From Rugalucina vietnamica (Eukaryota; Mollusca; Bivalvia; Lucinida; Lucinidae), in NCBI GenBank assembly GCA_964017185.1, contig OZ024875.1:28591456-28655455 (forward strand): a stretch of DNA of 64,000 bases, written 5' to 3'. A program made the translations under genes and the position numbers. Of the stretch, positions 11,641 to 23,320 are shown piece after piece. A model generated the notes under the pieces. The model did no database searches and was not told the DNA's origin. It saw only the letters and a list, made by a program, of their open reading frames with translations. Each line of letters starts with the position of its first letter. Within the stretch, counting starts at the first letter, position 1.

Positions 11641-14600
11641 CTGAAATGATAAACTAACTGTTATAATTATATGTCTTTTGTTGCAATCATAAAGGCCATA
11701 AGTACAGGCCCATATGACTAACCTATACAAGCCAAGAGAGATAAACACTGCTTGATTTATGCTGCCTAGAATTATAGTTTTTGTTAATTTACTGAGTGAA
11801 ATAATAGATCTAGATTTATTAAGTGGCTGTCCCAACAGCATTTAGGATTGAGGGCTTTCAGTTGGGTAGCGCATAAAGTTGAAGTGTTGGCGGTTCCATT
11901 GGGACCCATTCATGTTTACAAAGGATATGTGCATTTATTAAATTACATACATCTGTTTTAATATTTTGGAACACACACAATCTAAGGTCAAATGGAGAGT
12001 TTCAGAAAGGACCCCAGTTTAATTTAAAGCGACTCATCTTAAAGAGACAAAGACTGGAGGAGCCGGTGATCGAATCACCACCCCTGACTGTTTTATGCAT
12101 TTTTGTCCAGCGAATCCCCACTTAAAGCTCTGACTTAAATTTCTGAGCATTACTTCAGGAACTGTGGAAATGTCTCATTCAGGAATGTGACTTGCTCCAG
12201 GCCACAATGAATGGCGCCCCACCTGCGGATCTAATTAAATTTCCGACCTCAGGAACCAGAGTCCCTACAGAAACCCACTGATGACTGCGCCAGTATGGCA
12301 CATTTTCATTTCAATCCCCTCTTTACATACAGATAAAGCAAATCCATGTTATTTTCCTTAGGCTGTAGGGCCAGAATCTGATGGGTCAGCCAGTCAAAAC
12401 TAACAGAAGGCTATTTCACTTCAGAGAAGTCTCGTATGCTGGTTCACCCTATAACCGGGGTACTAAACGCTTTTGGCACTGCTAAGACACAGAGTTTAAT
12501 CATTTGATCTATATGTGTCTTCAAAATCATGAAGTCAACATAAGGCATGTAAAACAATAGAAAAGTAACTGATGTCGGATTGCTAGTGATTTTGGTCAAG
12601 CAGAGTATGTCTCGTCCAATTTGTTTCATAGAAATGAAAACCTAACGTTAACCGGTGTATTTATATATGCTTGGGTAATTTTCTTAGCGTTGTACATTTT
12701 GTATAAATAAAAACCACAAAAGGAAAAGAAAAGATAGCCAGAAATTATGAAAAAAGTGAATGTTCCCTCTCTTATAAATAAAATGGAGTTTTGCTTTAAA
12801 GTAAGTGGTATGTTGCATTTTCCCGCGTTTTTCTGTCTTCACCAGAAGAAAGAGGGGGTAGAGGAGAATATGGGTCAGCCACACGTTACTCTTTTTCTCC
12901 TAAAGCTATAATAAAATCCTAAAATACTTACTACTCACCCTTGGTTTTATCAAACACATTCACGACCCGCCCTGCATTCGCTTTCATTATTTTATTTTGA
13001 ATAGAAAGCTCCTACACAATTTATCTTTTTCTCGCATTTGAAAATTATGATGATAAGAATGTAGTAAATGTTAGTGATTAATAAATGCACACAAATCACT
13101 TTACGAGCAAAACGAATATAAATAATTAAACGCGAACATCCGAAAAATATAAATTTCAAATTGAAATACACTATGTTTGTTACCATTCTTACAGTGGCAA
13201 TGCAATGATAGTTTGTGGTTTCTAAAAGTGTCAAAACCATGAAAATGCACACATTTCGAGAAAGCACGTGATTGTGAGAAGACTTCATGACAAAGATGGT
13301 AAGTAATAGTATGTTGACACGCAACAACGCTCCGTGTCTATTGCCAGAAAAAAAATTACAACCGTGAAGAGAGAGCCGTATAAAATACAGCCCATTAACG
13401 TTTTACACCGGTTAACGGTATACACCGGTTAACGGGTGAGTCACCATATTACTTGTATATTAACACTTATCTACCAGTGTACTCACACTTTCTATTTTTC
13501 ACTTCTAAGATCTAGGCTACATTCAAAGTGAAAACTCGGCAGACAGTACATTTTGGTTTTGACATTCCCACTAGATAACTCTGTGCTTGTTATAACTTCA
13601 ACTGCAATTGTAATTACTTGTTATAACTGTAACTGCAATCTTGTTCTTTATACTACAGTGCCTGTTATTTGATTTCAATGAAATTATTTGATTTGACTTA
13701 ATTTGATGTTTTTCTATCCTACACCACGGTTCAAATCATCCCCAACTTTCAATGCCGCATTCCGGAGCATATTTATGCACCTAGGTGGAAATTGTGCACG
13801 TGAACGCAAAGATCTAGAAGTTTTGAAATGTGCTGGAGACGACAAATACAAAAATAAAATGAATAAGATCAATTTTGCTTGAATTAAAAAGTTCTACAGA
13901 ATTATGGTCATTCTTATCCGCGGATTTATTTATTTTTTTTTTGAAAACAAACGTGAACAAAGGCGCATATCTAATGCATAGGTGTTTTATCACATGCATA
14001 GCGAGACAGTTCTTCTTTCTGAATTCGACAATCCGCCGTGAAACCTCTAAGAACTGTGGAATCTTGGCGAGTTCTGTTGAGTTCAGGGGTTTAACACTCA
14101 CCAACAACTTATGGGTGAGTTCATTAAACGAGACCTTGTTTTACAATTGCAAGTTGCCCACCACTTCGCCACGGTGGCTTTTGAAATCTCTGATTTTGAC
14201 GCTTTGGTCACCCAACAGATATAAGACGCAAATTTTCTTGTGGCGGGGCTCGAGTGTTTAAATGTACATATATTATATTGTGTTCAGTGATGCTTGCTCA
14301 ATGGAGCTGGCGGCACGCTGTATAACTGTGTGCTCTAGTTGTGGACCAATCTAGATCAATCTACATGTATTTGTGTAAAAGCACAAATTAGTAAATCAAA
14401 TGTAAATGTATAGTTTGAAAACAGGCTGTTCGAACCGTAGTGTACCAGCGATGTATTTGTTTGGATCCAGAGAAGCTTTTATAACTTTTCAATTTTTACA
14501 GCCCCGCTAAAAATCCTGCATTGTGAGTCGCTGTAAAACCCCAGATAAAAGGTCCGGTCCCGGGGCGGACAATCATGAGGAGGAACAAACATGACCTTCA

Positions 14601-14849
14601 ATACCCTTCGCAAACGCCTCGTATCCCATTTGAACACACGCACGACGGTACATGACGCACAAGTTAGCCTTTGGATAAACTGTGCATGTTCTTGTAGTCA
14701 TGAAAATCAGAATACAACGGTTGGGATTTATTGCGACGAAAACAATATGTTATATGTAGGCCTATAAAAAGTAAAAGAAAAGAAAATGACCTAATAATAA
14801 AGGCCATGAAAATTGTTAAATGTGAAAAAATATAACTTGCATACAAAAA
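11641..14849. other. No gene recognised
   Basis: AT-rich intergenic DNA. Overlapping open stretches on opposite strands near 13814-14261 have no domain signature and cannot both be real. A short direct repetition of ACACCGGTTAACG lies at about 13398-13433, with a related GTTAACCGG near 12650. Nothing else could be supported. Confidence 0.5.
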
Positions 14850-15125
14850 CTTGCCCATGCAACATTCAGAGATTTTTTTGCAGCTGTAAAAATTGAAAAT
14901 TTCATTGGAAAAATTTTGATATTTTTCTTATTTTTGTTCAAAACATAGATTGCGGGTACACGTTAGAACCGCCTCGCCGAGGCAGTTCTACGGTGACGAG
15001 TACCCACAATCTATGTTTTGGACCAATAATAAGAAAAAATAGGTATACCCCTATAAACCCCAGTTTAACTATATAAAAGTGGGATTTAAGGGGGTATTTA
15101 TTTAACACACATGTTTCCCTATTTA
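14850..15125. repeat. Palindromic dispersed repeat, family P
   Basis: The core is an inverted repeat in which ACATAGATTGCGGGTACACG and TAGAACCGCCTCG (14945-14975) pair with the sequence to 15020. Beyond it lies an arm containing AACCCC...TATATAAAAGTGGG...GGGGGTATTTA and the ACATGTTT end. Related copies lie at 31186-31500, 34797-35040, 38715-39250 and 46165-46430. It is noncoding. Confidence 0.7.
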
Positions 15126-15581
15126 AATTAATCATGTCGCTGTATTGACTTAAATATTCATGTTTAAAATTGTGGGCGGACGCTTAATTATGAGTCAAAC
15201 ATGCAAGTGAGTTATGAGACAGACCGATTTCGGCAAAACATCTGTAAATGTTGCATGGCTCACACATCACATACATTTACACCGGATGTTTCTTCGATAC
15301 GAGATTTACAGAATCTTTTATTTTTCGCAAACTCCGGCTAAATTTATTCTAAAAACCACTAAAAGTAACAACAGCAGTACAATGATAATTAAAAACAAAA
15401 TTGTCGTTATAAAAACCGTAAGACAGCGTAAGACTAGTGTCAAATTTCATTTTCCTCCATTTGGACCAAATTTTCTTCATAGCCGGTTAAATTGTATTTT
15501 ACTTTATTTTCTTATTATTTTAAAGCAGAATGTATAAAAAGACAAAAAAAGCTAATAGGCAGCGATGATGATATAGAGGAT
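15126..15581. other. No gene recognised
   Basis: AT-rich DNA with short, unsupported open stretches and no recognisable repeat. Confidence 0.4.
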
Positions 15582-15730
15582 ATTTGCTTTTTTGAGGTGA
15601 ATACCAAATATATTTCATCGAGTGAGTTGAAAACATCAGAATTTTCACGAGTGCGCAGCACGAGTGAAAATTATTATGTTTTCAACTCACGAGATGAAAT
15701 ATATTTGGTATTCACCGAAAAAAAGCAAAT
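15582..15730. repeat. Near-perfect 149-base hairpin (inverted repeat)
   Basis: Arms of about 72 bases run outward from ATTTGCTTTTTTGAGGTG (15582) and from its inverse ending at 15730, with a very small loop near 15656 around the CGAGTGCGCAGCACGAGTG centre. Only a few mismatches break the arms. A single strand would fold into a long stem-loop. No target duplication was identified. It resembles foldback MITEs. Confidence 0.8.
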
Positions 15731-15949
15731 TTTCTTTTTATTTTATACAATGCACAGGCATTTTCCTATGCACAAGGTAGGCGGTGAAAATGCAAAAACA
15801 AAAAAAAAAATTGAAAACACGAATAATTTTGGTACCACATTGTTCCTTATGTTCTAACTAAGAAAATGAATACCCACACTTTATGTTTTCGTTCATAAAT
15901 AACGGAGTTATAGGCGTTTGAATTTCTGATGTGAGACACATTTAATGAC

Positions 15950-16135
15950 GTCAAGTAAATGGAAACGTCAGAAGTAATCCAAAAAATCTGACGTCATTAC
16001 AGTGACGATATAGGCTGATATCAGTCACTAGTGACTTTTGATATCAGTGAGATTTGATATCAGTGAAATTTCATATCAATGAAAATACCAATTTTATCAA
16101 GTTTTGATATACATTGGGTTTCACTGTAAAGTATA
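15950..16135. repeat. TGATATCA-type short repeats and CRE-like motifs
   Basis: The segment contains several copies of TGATATCAGTGA and variants (about 16015-16130), preceded by TGACGTCA-like motifs at about 15945-16000. It is noncoding, and its function is not determinable from sequence alone. Confidence 0.5.
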
Positions 16136-16139
16136 AAAT

Positions 16140-17170
16140 AAAAGGGCATTAAGCCTTCCTTTCGTAGACAAATCTTCCTTCAAGTCCGTCGCCTAAATTT
16201 AGTGAGCCTTATTTACTTATAAGTTCCTCTTTTTGCACCAAATAACTTTTTTGGACATTTTACACATTTTATTTGATATTATTTTATAAATAATAACATG
16301 TATAACAAAACAATTAAAAGCTGTTAAATAGCAGTGGTGATAATGATAAAATCGTCGCGAAAGTAACATTCCTTTCGCTATTTAGCTATACCCTTGTACC
16401 CGTATAGCAGTTGTCGGTATAGATTGAGATCTAATGACATGCAGTTGCATTTATAGAATTTTGGAAGAGTTGCAATTGTTTCCCAGCTGTCAAAGTACAG
16501 GTCACAGCTTGTCAAGAAGGAAATGCAGTAGTTTTTGACTATAAAGCTTGCAAAAAAGGTAAGAATCAGCATTGACGTAAAAACAGAGGAGACACTTTAT
16601 GTGAAAATTATGATTTGGAGTCTTAACCTACTTTTAAAATCTTAATACGTTTAACACTGGCTACATGTATCTGCACGATCAGGTCGGGTTGAAACGTGAA
16701 AATGAGTATATACCTATTTTTGAGTATATACTTAGTTTTAAGGATAGCAGCTCCAGGGATCTCACTAGGATTTTGAAAACAGGAGTCCGGGACTCCTCCA
16801 AAAGAAAAAGTAGGAGTCCCAGACAAAATTTAGGAGTCCCACTATAGAAACTCAATTCCCACTATAGAAATCCTAATTTTTTCGACGAAAAAAAAAAATC
16901 ATAATTATTTTACCTATTATAAACAGGGTTTGGGGCTTCTATTTCTTAAGACTATAATATTGACCACGGCATTTGTCAAAACCTTACTCTCACCTGATGG
17001 TATAAAATGACATGCTATCAATTGTAGAATTGGTTAAATTAAACATTCTTAGTAGTGTGGTTACACTGGTTAGGTACATGGGGGGGGGGGTCTACTCTAC
17101 TAGGTAACACCAAGAAATGTGTGTAATGCACTACAAAATTAGCTCCTTTTGTAGACAAAGCCTTTCTGTG
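16140..17170. other. No gene recognised
   Basis: The stretch contains a cluster of AGGAGTCCC motifs in both orientations at about 16780-16845 and a G10 run near 17080. It may include the 5' untranslated part of the retrotransposon starting at 17238. Confidence 0.4.
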
Positions 17171-17237
17171 ACATCTGTCTTGGGGTAATGGTAGACCCAA
17201 CAATACCCCAGACGGAACCGGTGCTTATACTGTTTCT

Positions 17238-17615
17238 ATGACTGATTATCCCCCTTTGATTAGAAATGAACATAGTGCCCAGCGGGTATCACCGCAGCGA
17301 ATCCCGCCGGGGTTTGAAAAGCCAACACCAGGTGTCAACAACACGAGTGTAAACAGTGCAGATCGTGATCAGCATGGTATATGTAACGTAAACGACAATA
17401 CATTGACGAAGCAGCTTCCAGATCGAAACAGGCAAACAATGGGCAATGGAGCGAGTAGTCGTGTCAGTGGTGGTCAACAGGGACAGAGAGCGGTAGTTGC
17501 GAATACGTCCGGGGGTACTGGGCGTGATACGACGATAAACGGTGCTCGATCTACGGGTGCTAATACTCCAACAGGGAATCGACCGATGAACCCGAGCAAT
17601 TCTACAAATAAATAG
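17238..17615 (+). CDS. Putative first ORF of a non-LTR retrotransposon
   Basis: This 125-residue reading frame is rich in Asn, Ser, Thr, Gly and Pro and shows no CCHC zinc knuckle or RRM. It begins at the ATG giving MTDYPPLIRN, although the frame is open a little further upstream after a TGA near 17173. It ends at TAG (17613-17615) and the endonuclease frame continues directly in the same register. Position and composition fit a LINE ORF1 or an N-terminal extension of a single LINE polyprotein. Which of these is right cannot be decided from one copy. Confidence 0.5.
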   Translation: MTDYPPLIRNEHSAQRVSPQRIPPGFEKPTPGVNNTSVNSADRDQHGICNVNDNTLTKQLPDRNRQTMGNGASSRVSGGQQGQRAVVANTSGGTGRDTTINGARSTGANTPTGNRPMNPSNSTNK

Positions 17616-19451
17616 GACAGATCGGAGGGCGCGTGTGCACTAAAATTTGCATTATTAAATGTACAGGGACTAATTACTAAATCCACAAATAAACTAAAAT
17701 CGCCTGAAATATGTGATATATTCAATAAAAACGATATAATTATGCTAGTGGAAACATGGGGACACAGACACGTAGATTTTAGTGTACAAAATTTTCGATT
17801 CTTTGAGCTTAACAGGAAAACGTATAAATCAAAAACAAAACGCTCGTCTGGTGGCATTATAGTTTATATCCGAGAGTCTTTGATTTCCCATGATTCCGTT
17901 GTATTTCTTACTACTGAGGGTGATGACATAATTTGGTTGCGGCTAGATGACATAGCAAATTTAAAAGAAAGTTTATTTTTGTGTCTTTGTTACAATTTGC
18001 CATCTGGTACAAGCAGACAGGGCTTGACTGAAGACAGTTTATTTGACAGGATATCATCATATATTGTTCATTTACAATCTTTGTCGGATAAACCGTGCAA
18101 ATTTATTATTTGTGGTGACATGAATGCTAGGGTTGCAGATAAAAATGACTTTGTTGCTGATGATGTTAGTCGCCATACATATGCTCTCCCCGATGATTAC
18201 GTTATCGATAACTCAATACCTCGAAGCTCAAAAGATGTGAAATCAAATTCTAATGGCAATCTATTAATTGATTTTTGCAGGCAGACTGGTTTAAGGATCG
18301 CAAATGGACTGGTGGGGTCCGATGCTGGTATCGGGGAGTGCACATATGTGGGGAGTAGCGGCACCAGTTTAATTGACTATGTTTTGGTGTCCGAGAAACT
18401 TTTGAAATATTTTGTTACTTTTGATGTTTTTGATCCGAATCCGATATCTGATCATTGCCTTATTGAATTTTCACTGGATCTAAGACGTATTGATTTGACA
18501 AAAAATGAACAAACAATGAATGAGAAAAACAAAGTTAAAAGTAGCTATAAGTGGAAGAAATGTAAATGCAACGCATATAAAGAAACTCTCTCGTCTGATT
18601 ATACACGTTCTAAATTTGACGAGGCATTCAATAACCTAAATAGTTCTTCTTCATTGGATGATGTTGATACATGTTTGCAGTCTTGTGTTTCTATAATTGA
18701 TGATGTATGTATGCCATTATTTGAAAAGCCCACAAACTGTTCTTGTAAAAATGACAAATCTTCTTCGTCTTTGTATAATGAGGATTGTGAAATTAAGAAA
18801 ATGATATTTTATGATAAATTAAATAAGTATAGAAAAAATAAATGTGATGCTACCCGTGCTGAAATGGTTAGGGCAAGATCTAATTTTAAGTCTTCAGTTA
18901 GAAAATTCAATCGAGAATGCCAAAAGTATAAAACTGATAAACTTATTGCAACACGTTTTAAAGATGCTAAAGAATATTGGAGGCTATTAAAGCAGACACA
19001 AACAGGTAGTCAGTCTAAACACTTGTCAGCAGATATATTCGCAGAATACTTTAAGGCCATAAACAATCCTGAAAGCCAGTTTTATCAAGCAGATGATGAT
19101 ATATTAGAATTTAATAGACGATTTCTCAATTCTGAAACGCAAGTAATGTTTGCAGAGCTAGATAAAGAAATTACAATAGGTGAAATAATTAAAGGCATTA
19201 GAGAGTTAAAAACAGGGCGCAGTGGGGGACCAGATAGACTAATAAATGAATTTTTCATATATGGGTATAATGAACTGCTGCCTTATTTACATAAGCTATT
19301 TAATGTTTTACTTAATAAAGGATATTTCCCATCTTTGTGGACAGAAGGATATATTGTACCTATACACAAAAAGGGCAACACCAATAATGTAGACAATTAC
19401 AGGGACAAACTTTCAATTTTTAAAGCAGGGTATAGCCTACAGGGCAACTAG
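17616..19451 (+). pseudogene. Non-LTR retrotransposon endonuclease/RT, 3' truncated
   Basis: Directly after the TAG at 17613 the same frame runs open to 19451, starting with the endonuclease block LKFALLNVQGL. From the Met at 17742 (569 residues) the AP-endonuclease motifs are visible: ETWG near residue 4, GDMNAR at 125-130 and SDH at 236-238. A linker follows, then the first RT blocks (GRSGGPDRLINEFF, YIVPIHKKGN, DNYR). Homology stops right after DNYR (about 19402), and the last 16 residues are unrelated read-through. The YADD catalytic block and everything 3' are missing. A LINE that keeps its 5' end but loses its 3' end is unusual and points to a later deletion or rearrangement. The clade is not assigned. 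Confidence 0.85.
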
Positions 19452-19689
19452 GGAGAAATAGTCTACTTCCCCCTATTTTCAGCTGAGGGAGAAGTGAAAA
19501 TGTATACAATAGGCAAACCTGAAATTCAAGTACAAACTTCTCTCAAATTTTCTTGGGGAGACACAAAACTTCTCCCTAAGTTTCTTGGCTTGTTTGAACC
19601 CTGTAAAGCATAAGAAAAATCTGTATATTGAATTGGCATGTTTTTTTGTAACGGGGAGCCGTCTTGAATAAATAGGTTGGACAGGTTTC
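19452..19689. other. Unassigned junction DNA
   Basis: The sequence following the broken retrotransposon contains GGGAGAAGT-type motifs in both orientations. A piece at about 19608-19655 (AGAAAAATCTGTATAT...) resembles the outer part of repeat family P. Confidence 0.4.
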
Positions 19690-20362
19690 TGTATTTTTGC
19701 ACCATATACTGCATTAAGGATGTATCTACTTCAAACAAGTACTAGCTTTCACATGAAGCCAATTATCCTGTTTTGGATCTGTATAATGCTTTTTGCTTGC
19801 ATAGGTACATGTAATTTGAACTACTTTCTACATGGATTCTACAGATTTAATTACAATATATTGAAATTCTTAAATTCACAAAGAATGAAACTGTTACTCA
19901 GGGCGTAATTTTGTAAATAGTGTCCATAAAGACACAAAATATTCAGCCTTAGTACAAAAAAAGGTTATTCTTTCACAAATAACAAATAATGGGAATATGG
20001 GCCCCCGCCCATTGAGGCCTAGAAGAAATAGATGGGCTGCTTGTGCCTCCAGGCAAAGCTTCTAAACTACTGACCGACCATCTGATTACTGGTTAACCGC
20101 TCAAGTCTGAGCCTGCCCAGGAAAAGTGGTTTAGTCAAACCATCTATACATGTAAGCCTTATTGGTTTGCTTGGGTGGTTATATTTATGAAGCACATTTT
20201 GAGTGTCATGACATCCTAAAAAAAAAAAAAAATCTTTCCAGACCCTGTGGTATCTTTGAAACCAAAAGCTACTCTTTTTTTTGTAAAATCCTGGGTTACA
20301 TTATATTATGTAATCAAATTAGGCATAAAGCAACAAAGAATCTTGGCGTTTTATATTAAAAG
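19690..20362 (+). repeat. Fragment related to the 379-1970 foldback element, itself interrupted
   Basis: The stretch around 19905-19985 (TTTGTAAATAGTGTCCATAAAGACAC) and 20240-20362 (CCTGTGGTATCTTTGAAACC ... TTAGGCATA ... GTTTTATAT) matches one arm of the 379-1970 element in order. The alignment is broken between about 19985 and 20235 by another dispersed repeat, whose relatives flank the array at 41380-41535 and 45953-46070. The fragment continues after the hAT-like insertion, from 22510. Confidence 0.65.
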
Positions 20363-21911
20363 TAGAGGTGGGTGGTAAAACCGATATATACAGTATACAG
20401 GTATACCGTGGTTTTCTTTTGTTTTGGTATGTACCGCGGTACTTTTTCACTGTACCGGTTTTTATGGTACAATATGGTTAAATGATTAATTTGATCATGT
20501 TCTTATAGTAAAACATCTATAGAGAATAATTTTCAATTGCCCTACCTCCACCAAAATGTTGGCTATGTTGTTTTCATTCAAAATTAAATTATCCAAAGTC
20601 CAAAACATTCAGACATGCTTGAAATGACTTAGAAAAAATATGTACATATATATTTTTTTTTACGGTAAGCTCAAGCTGTGGTGTGTCGCTAAGTGTTGAG
20701 TATAATATTTATCAACCAAACATCTGTAAAAGCCAATTTTACTGGTGGCGCGAGATATACATTATAATCCAATTTTGTTAACATGTCATGTTTTTGTACT
20801 TTTAAATATCGACTAATCCTCGAAAGCGGGCGTGCAGGTGAGCTGACGAAATTAGACGCATAGTACCGGAGAATTTCGGGAAGTCCGTTATAAGTAAAGA
20901 CTTTACGTAAAGAGGGTATCTACATTTAGCATATATCCATGTACACATAAAAATGAGAATATGTGCAATAGCTAATCTTCCATGAGGCCCTCGTGAGGTA
21001 AACATGCATATTAGATCATGTGCGTTTTCTACATTGATTCCCAGTTAAACACTAACCGTGTGGCTACGAGTCCGTCGTGCATTACAACATATTGTACAGG
21101 TATGAGGATAGGGGCTGAGGTTCGAAACCAATATGCATTTATTTATTTTTTATCTTCTGAATTTTATTTGTATTCTTTCACAAAAGTATAACTTCGATTT
21201 TAATATATAATTTATACATAACTAGTAAGCAATAGTTAATTGAAACATTCAGTTTCTGTATTAACAATGATGATTTGTGCATACATGTATATATGTACGT
21301 GGCACTGGTATAATGGACCAGTCATTCGTATCCCCGGTATAGCGGGGGCAAAGTGGGACTGAAGTGCCGGGATTAAACATTAGACGAAACCCGGCAGTAC
21401 CGGAGATTAGCCTTAGTATTGTCAGCCTTAAGGGGTCCGTGGCGTTTAGCAGAGACTTCATGATCACAAATATGACCCGCAGTACCGGGCTTTTAGCGGG
21501 GTTTTAAAATGGAAAAGTTAAAAGCGTCGCTATTTCCCGGTCCCTTAGGGGCCGTGGATATAAATGACTGATGCATTACATGTACATGTACGTTTTACAT
21601 GTGTAATTTATTTTAGTAAAACGCTCATTTTGCTTTCCAAATCGATCTATCCAGTATCCTATGTTATTCACATCATTCTGCGAAGTGGAACACAGGGCGA
21701 CAGAACATTTAAACATACCAGCAAAGAATATATACCAGTATTGTAGGAAAGAAGAGAAAAAGCGGCATGTCCATATCCTTGAAGACTGAGTGGCTACCGC
21801 GGACACAGCTCATGACAGGGGTCAACAGGCGTAGAATCTGGAGAGTTTTGCGGGACATAAAATATTATAAAATAAATACAGGCAATAGTGTACTAATAAG
21901 AGGAAAAAAAA

Positions 21912-21914
<3 letters not shown>

Positions 21915-21945
<31 letters not shown>
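21915..21945. repeat. Poly(A) run inside the hAT-like element
   Basis: Thirty-one consecutive A bases, next to a tRNA-like remnant on the minus strand. Confidence 0.9.
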
Positions 21946-21947
<2 letters not shown>

Positions 21948-21950
21948 TCA

Positions 21951-22035
21951 AAAATGGGATTTGAACGCCTACCAAAATATAATCGATACCTAAACGCTTA
22001 GAGATCCACGGCCGTACTATCACGACTATGACTGC
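21951..22035 (-). other. Possible tRNA-like remnant
   Basis: Read on the minus strand, the segment ends with GCGTTCAAATCCC, a good match to a pol III B box, preceded by an A-box-like TAGTACGGCCGTGG and followed by a T-rich run. The arms do not fold into a clean cloverleaf, so it is not a functional tRNA gene. It may be a decayed SINE head. Confidence 0.3.
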
Positions 22036-22509
22036 AGCGTTAACTTATTTTGGATTCTAAATGTATTTAGCATAAAAGGGAGAACTCTTAATTCTCCGGA
22101 AAAAGGCGTACACTTTCCGGATTGCTATTTATAACATGTTTACCTATTTCGACGCTGTAAATGGAATGTGCGACCTATTGACATGACAATCAACAGTGCG
22201 CGGATTATAATCAATCATTTGATTACTACATGTACACAGACTCATGACAACTGATATGCCCTCAAATAGTCCTACACTTTATGACCTAATAGGCAGTGTT
22301 AAATCTGATCTTTTAAAGGTTGATTTTGGTAATGGAAGAAAAACAAATGAATTGCCTAACCCCCACACATTTAATGTGCTGCACCAGAAGGCCCAAACTG
22401 TTTCTATATATAGCTTCTGGTACACCGCGATACATACCACGGTACTTGACTGAAAACCGCGATATACCGTGGTACCTTATTTTTCGCTGTACCCAGCTCT
22501 AATTAAAAG

Positions 22510-22848
22510 ATAATATTTACTATCATATTTTACAAAATATGTAAACATGTTTTGCGATTGTTCACAAACATTTTGGATGATCTAAACGCAGCTAACTCCT
22601 GGGGTTAAGAGTCCATTGAATTATGCTTGTGTAAATCTTTTGAGCTCGTGGTATTTTTTATCAGCATGATTTGTCACTGTTCTATTCAAATCTTCATAGA
22701 TCGAAATTACAAACACATTCACATGTTCCTATAGTTTGGTGCTAAATACAAGCTTTACATGTCAGTTTGTGTCTGATCTGAGCATAAAACATTATTATTT
22801 TGAGGCAGGAATTCTTGTATTAATGCTAATTTGCTTATTTTTTTGTAG
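22510..22848. other. Upstream flank of the zinc-finger gene
   Basis: The first part (about 22510-22640) continues the repeat interrupted by the hAT-like element. The stretch just before 22849 ends in a pyrimidine-rich tract followed by TTTTTTTGTAG, a good 3' splice site. An untranslated first exon further upstream is therefore likely but cannot be located. Confidence 0.5.
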
Positions 22849-22858
22849 GGGAGAAATT

Positions 22859-23320
22859 ATGAATGTGGATTCAGACCCTGTGAATGCCAACGACTTGAGT
22901 GCTGATGTGTATGCTGACGACGCATATGTCATCAACAGGAATGCTGAAAACGTGAATGATAACAACTTTAAAGCTGACGCTTTATATGCTGATGTCGAAT
23001 GCGCCGTCAACGAGAGCGACAGTAACGGCGTCGATAATGTTGTCGATATGAATGGTGAACATCAAAATGCTGACAATTGGAATGCAGACCATGATGATCC
23101 GGAAGATGTACGACCAGATGCTGAAAAAGCCATCGACATTCAAACTGAGAATGAAACTACCCCAAAAGCATCGCAATCCAATAGAACGGATAATAAATGT
23201 GTTACGTGTTTTAGAAGATTTCCAACAGCAGTTCAGCTTAGACTTCACCTAGTTGGTGCCCGGCATAAGTCAGTCATTAAAACTGAGCACCAGTGTTCTG
23301 ACTGCGGAAAATACTTCAAG
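22859..23320 (+). CDS. C2H2 zinc-finger protein, coding exon 1
   Basis: The exon encodes residues 1-154 of a predicted 482-residue nuclear DNA-binding protein. The chosen start is the ATG at 22859, ten bases after a strong 3' splice site (TTTTTTTGTAG, ending 22848). The frame is open further upstream, but that part would be intronic. Residues 1-110 are acidic and rich in Asn, Asp and Ala, with no fold recognised. Finger 1 spans C114 to H136 (C-x2-C-x12-H-x5-H). The exon ends inside finger 2, after CSDCGKYFK, at a phase-0 donor AAG/GTAGGG. Joining it to 24263 restores the finger's His pair. The exon's structure is mirrored on the minus strand at 11388-11640. Confidence 0.85.

Larger units (their letters stand above)
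20363..22501. mobile_element. hAT-like non-autonomous DNA transposon with 8-base duplication
   Basis: The element begins TAGAGGTGGGTGG and ends CCCAGCTCTA. About 90 bases at each end are imperfect inverted copies containing TACCGTGGT and TACCGCGGTAC. ATTAAAAG is duplicated exactly on both sides (20355-20362 and 22502-22509). An 8-base duplication and a TAG-AG-TGGG terminus fit the hAT superfamily. No BED finger or hAT dimerisation domain was found inside, so it is non-autonomous or internally replaced. It sits in a copy of the 379-1970 repeat family, whose sequence resumes after the right duplication. Confidence 0.85.

Noticed and set aside
13814..14261. Opposing open frames of 97 and 128 codons
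   Set aside because: They overlap on opposite strands, lack codon or domain signals, and lie in AT-rich DNA.
15214..15857. Two overlapping open frames (107 and 121 codons)
   Set aside because: The second runs through a near-perfect hairpin, so its length is a by-product of the inverted repeat.
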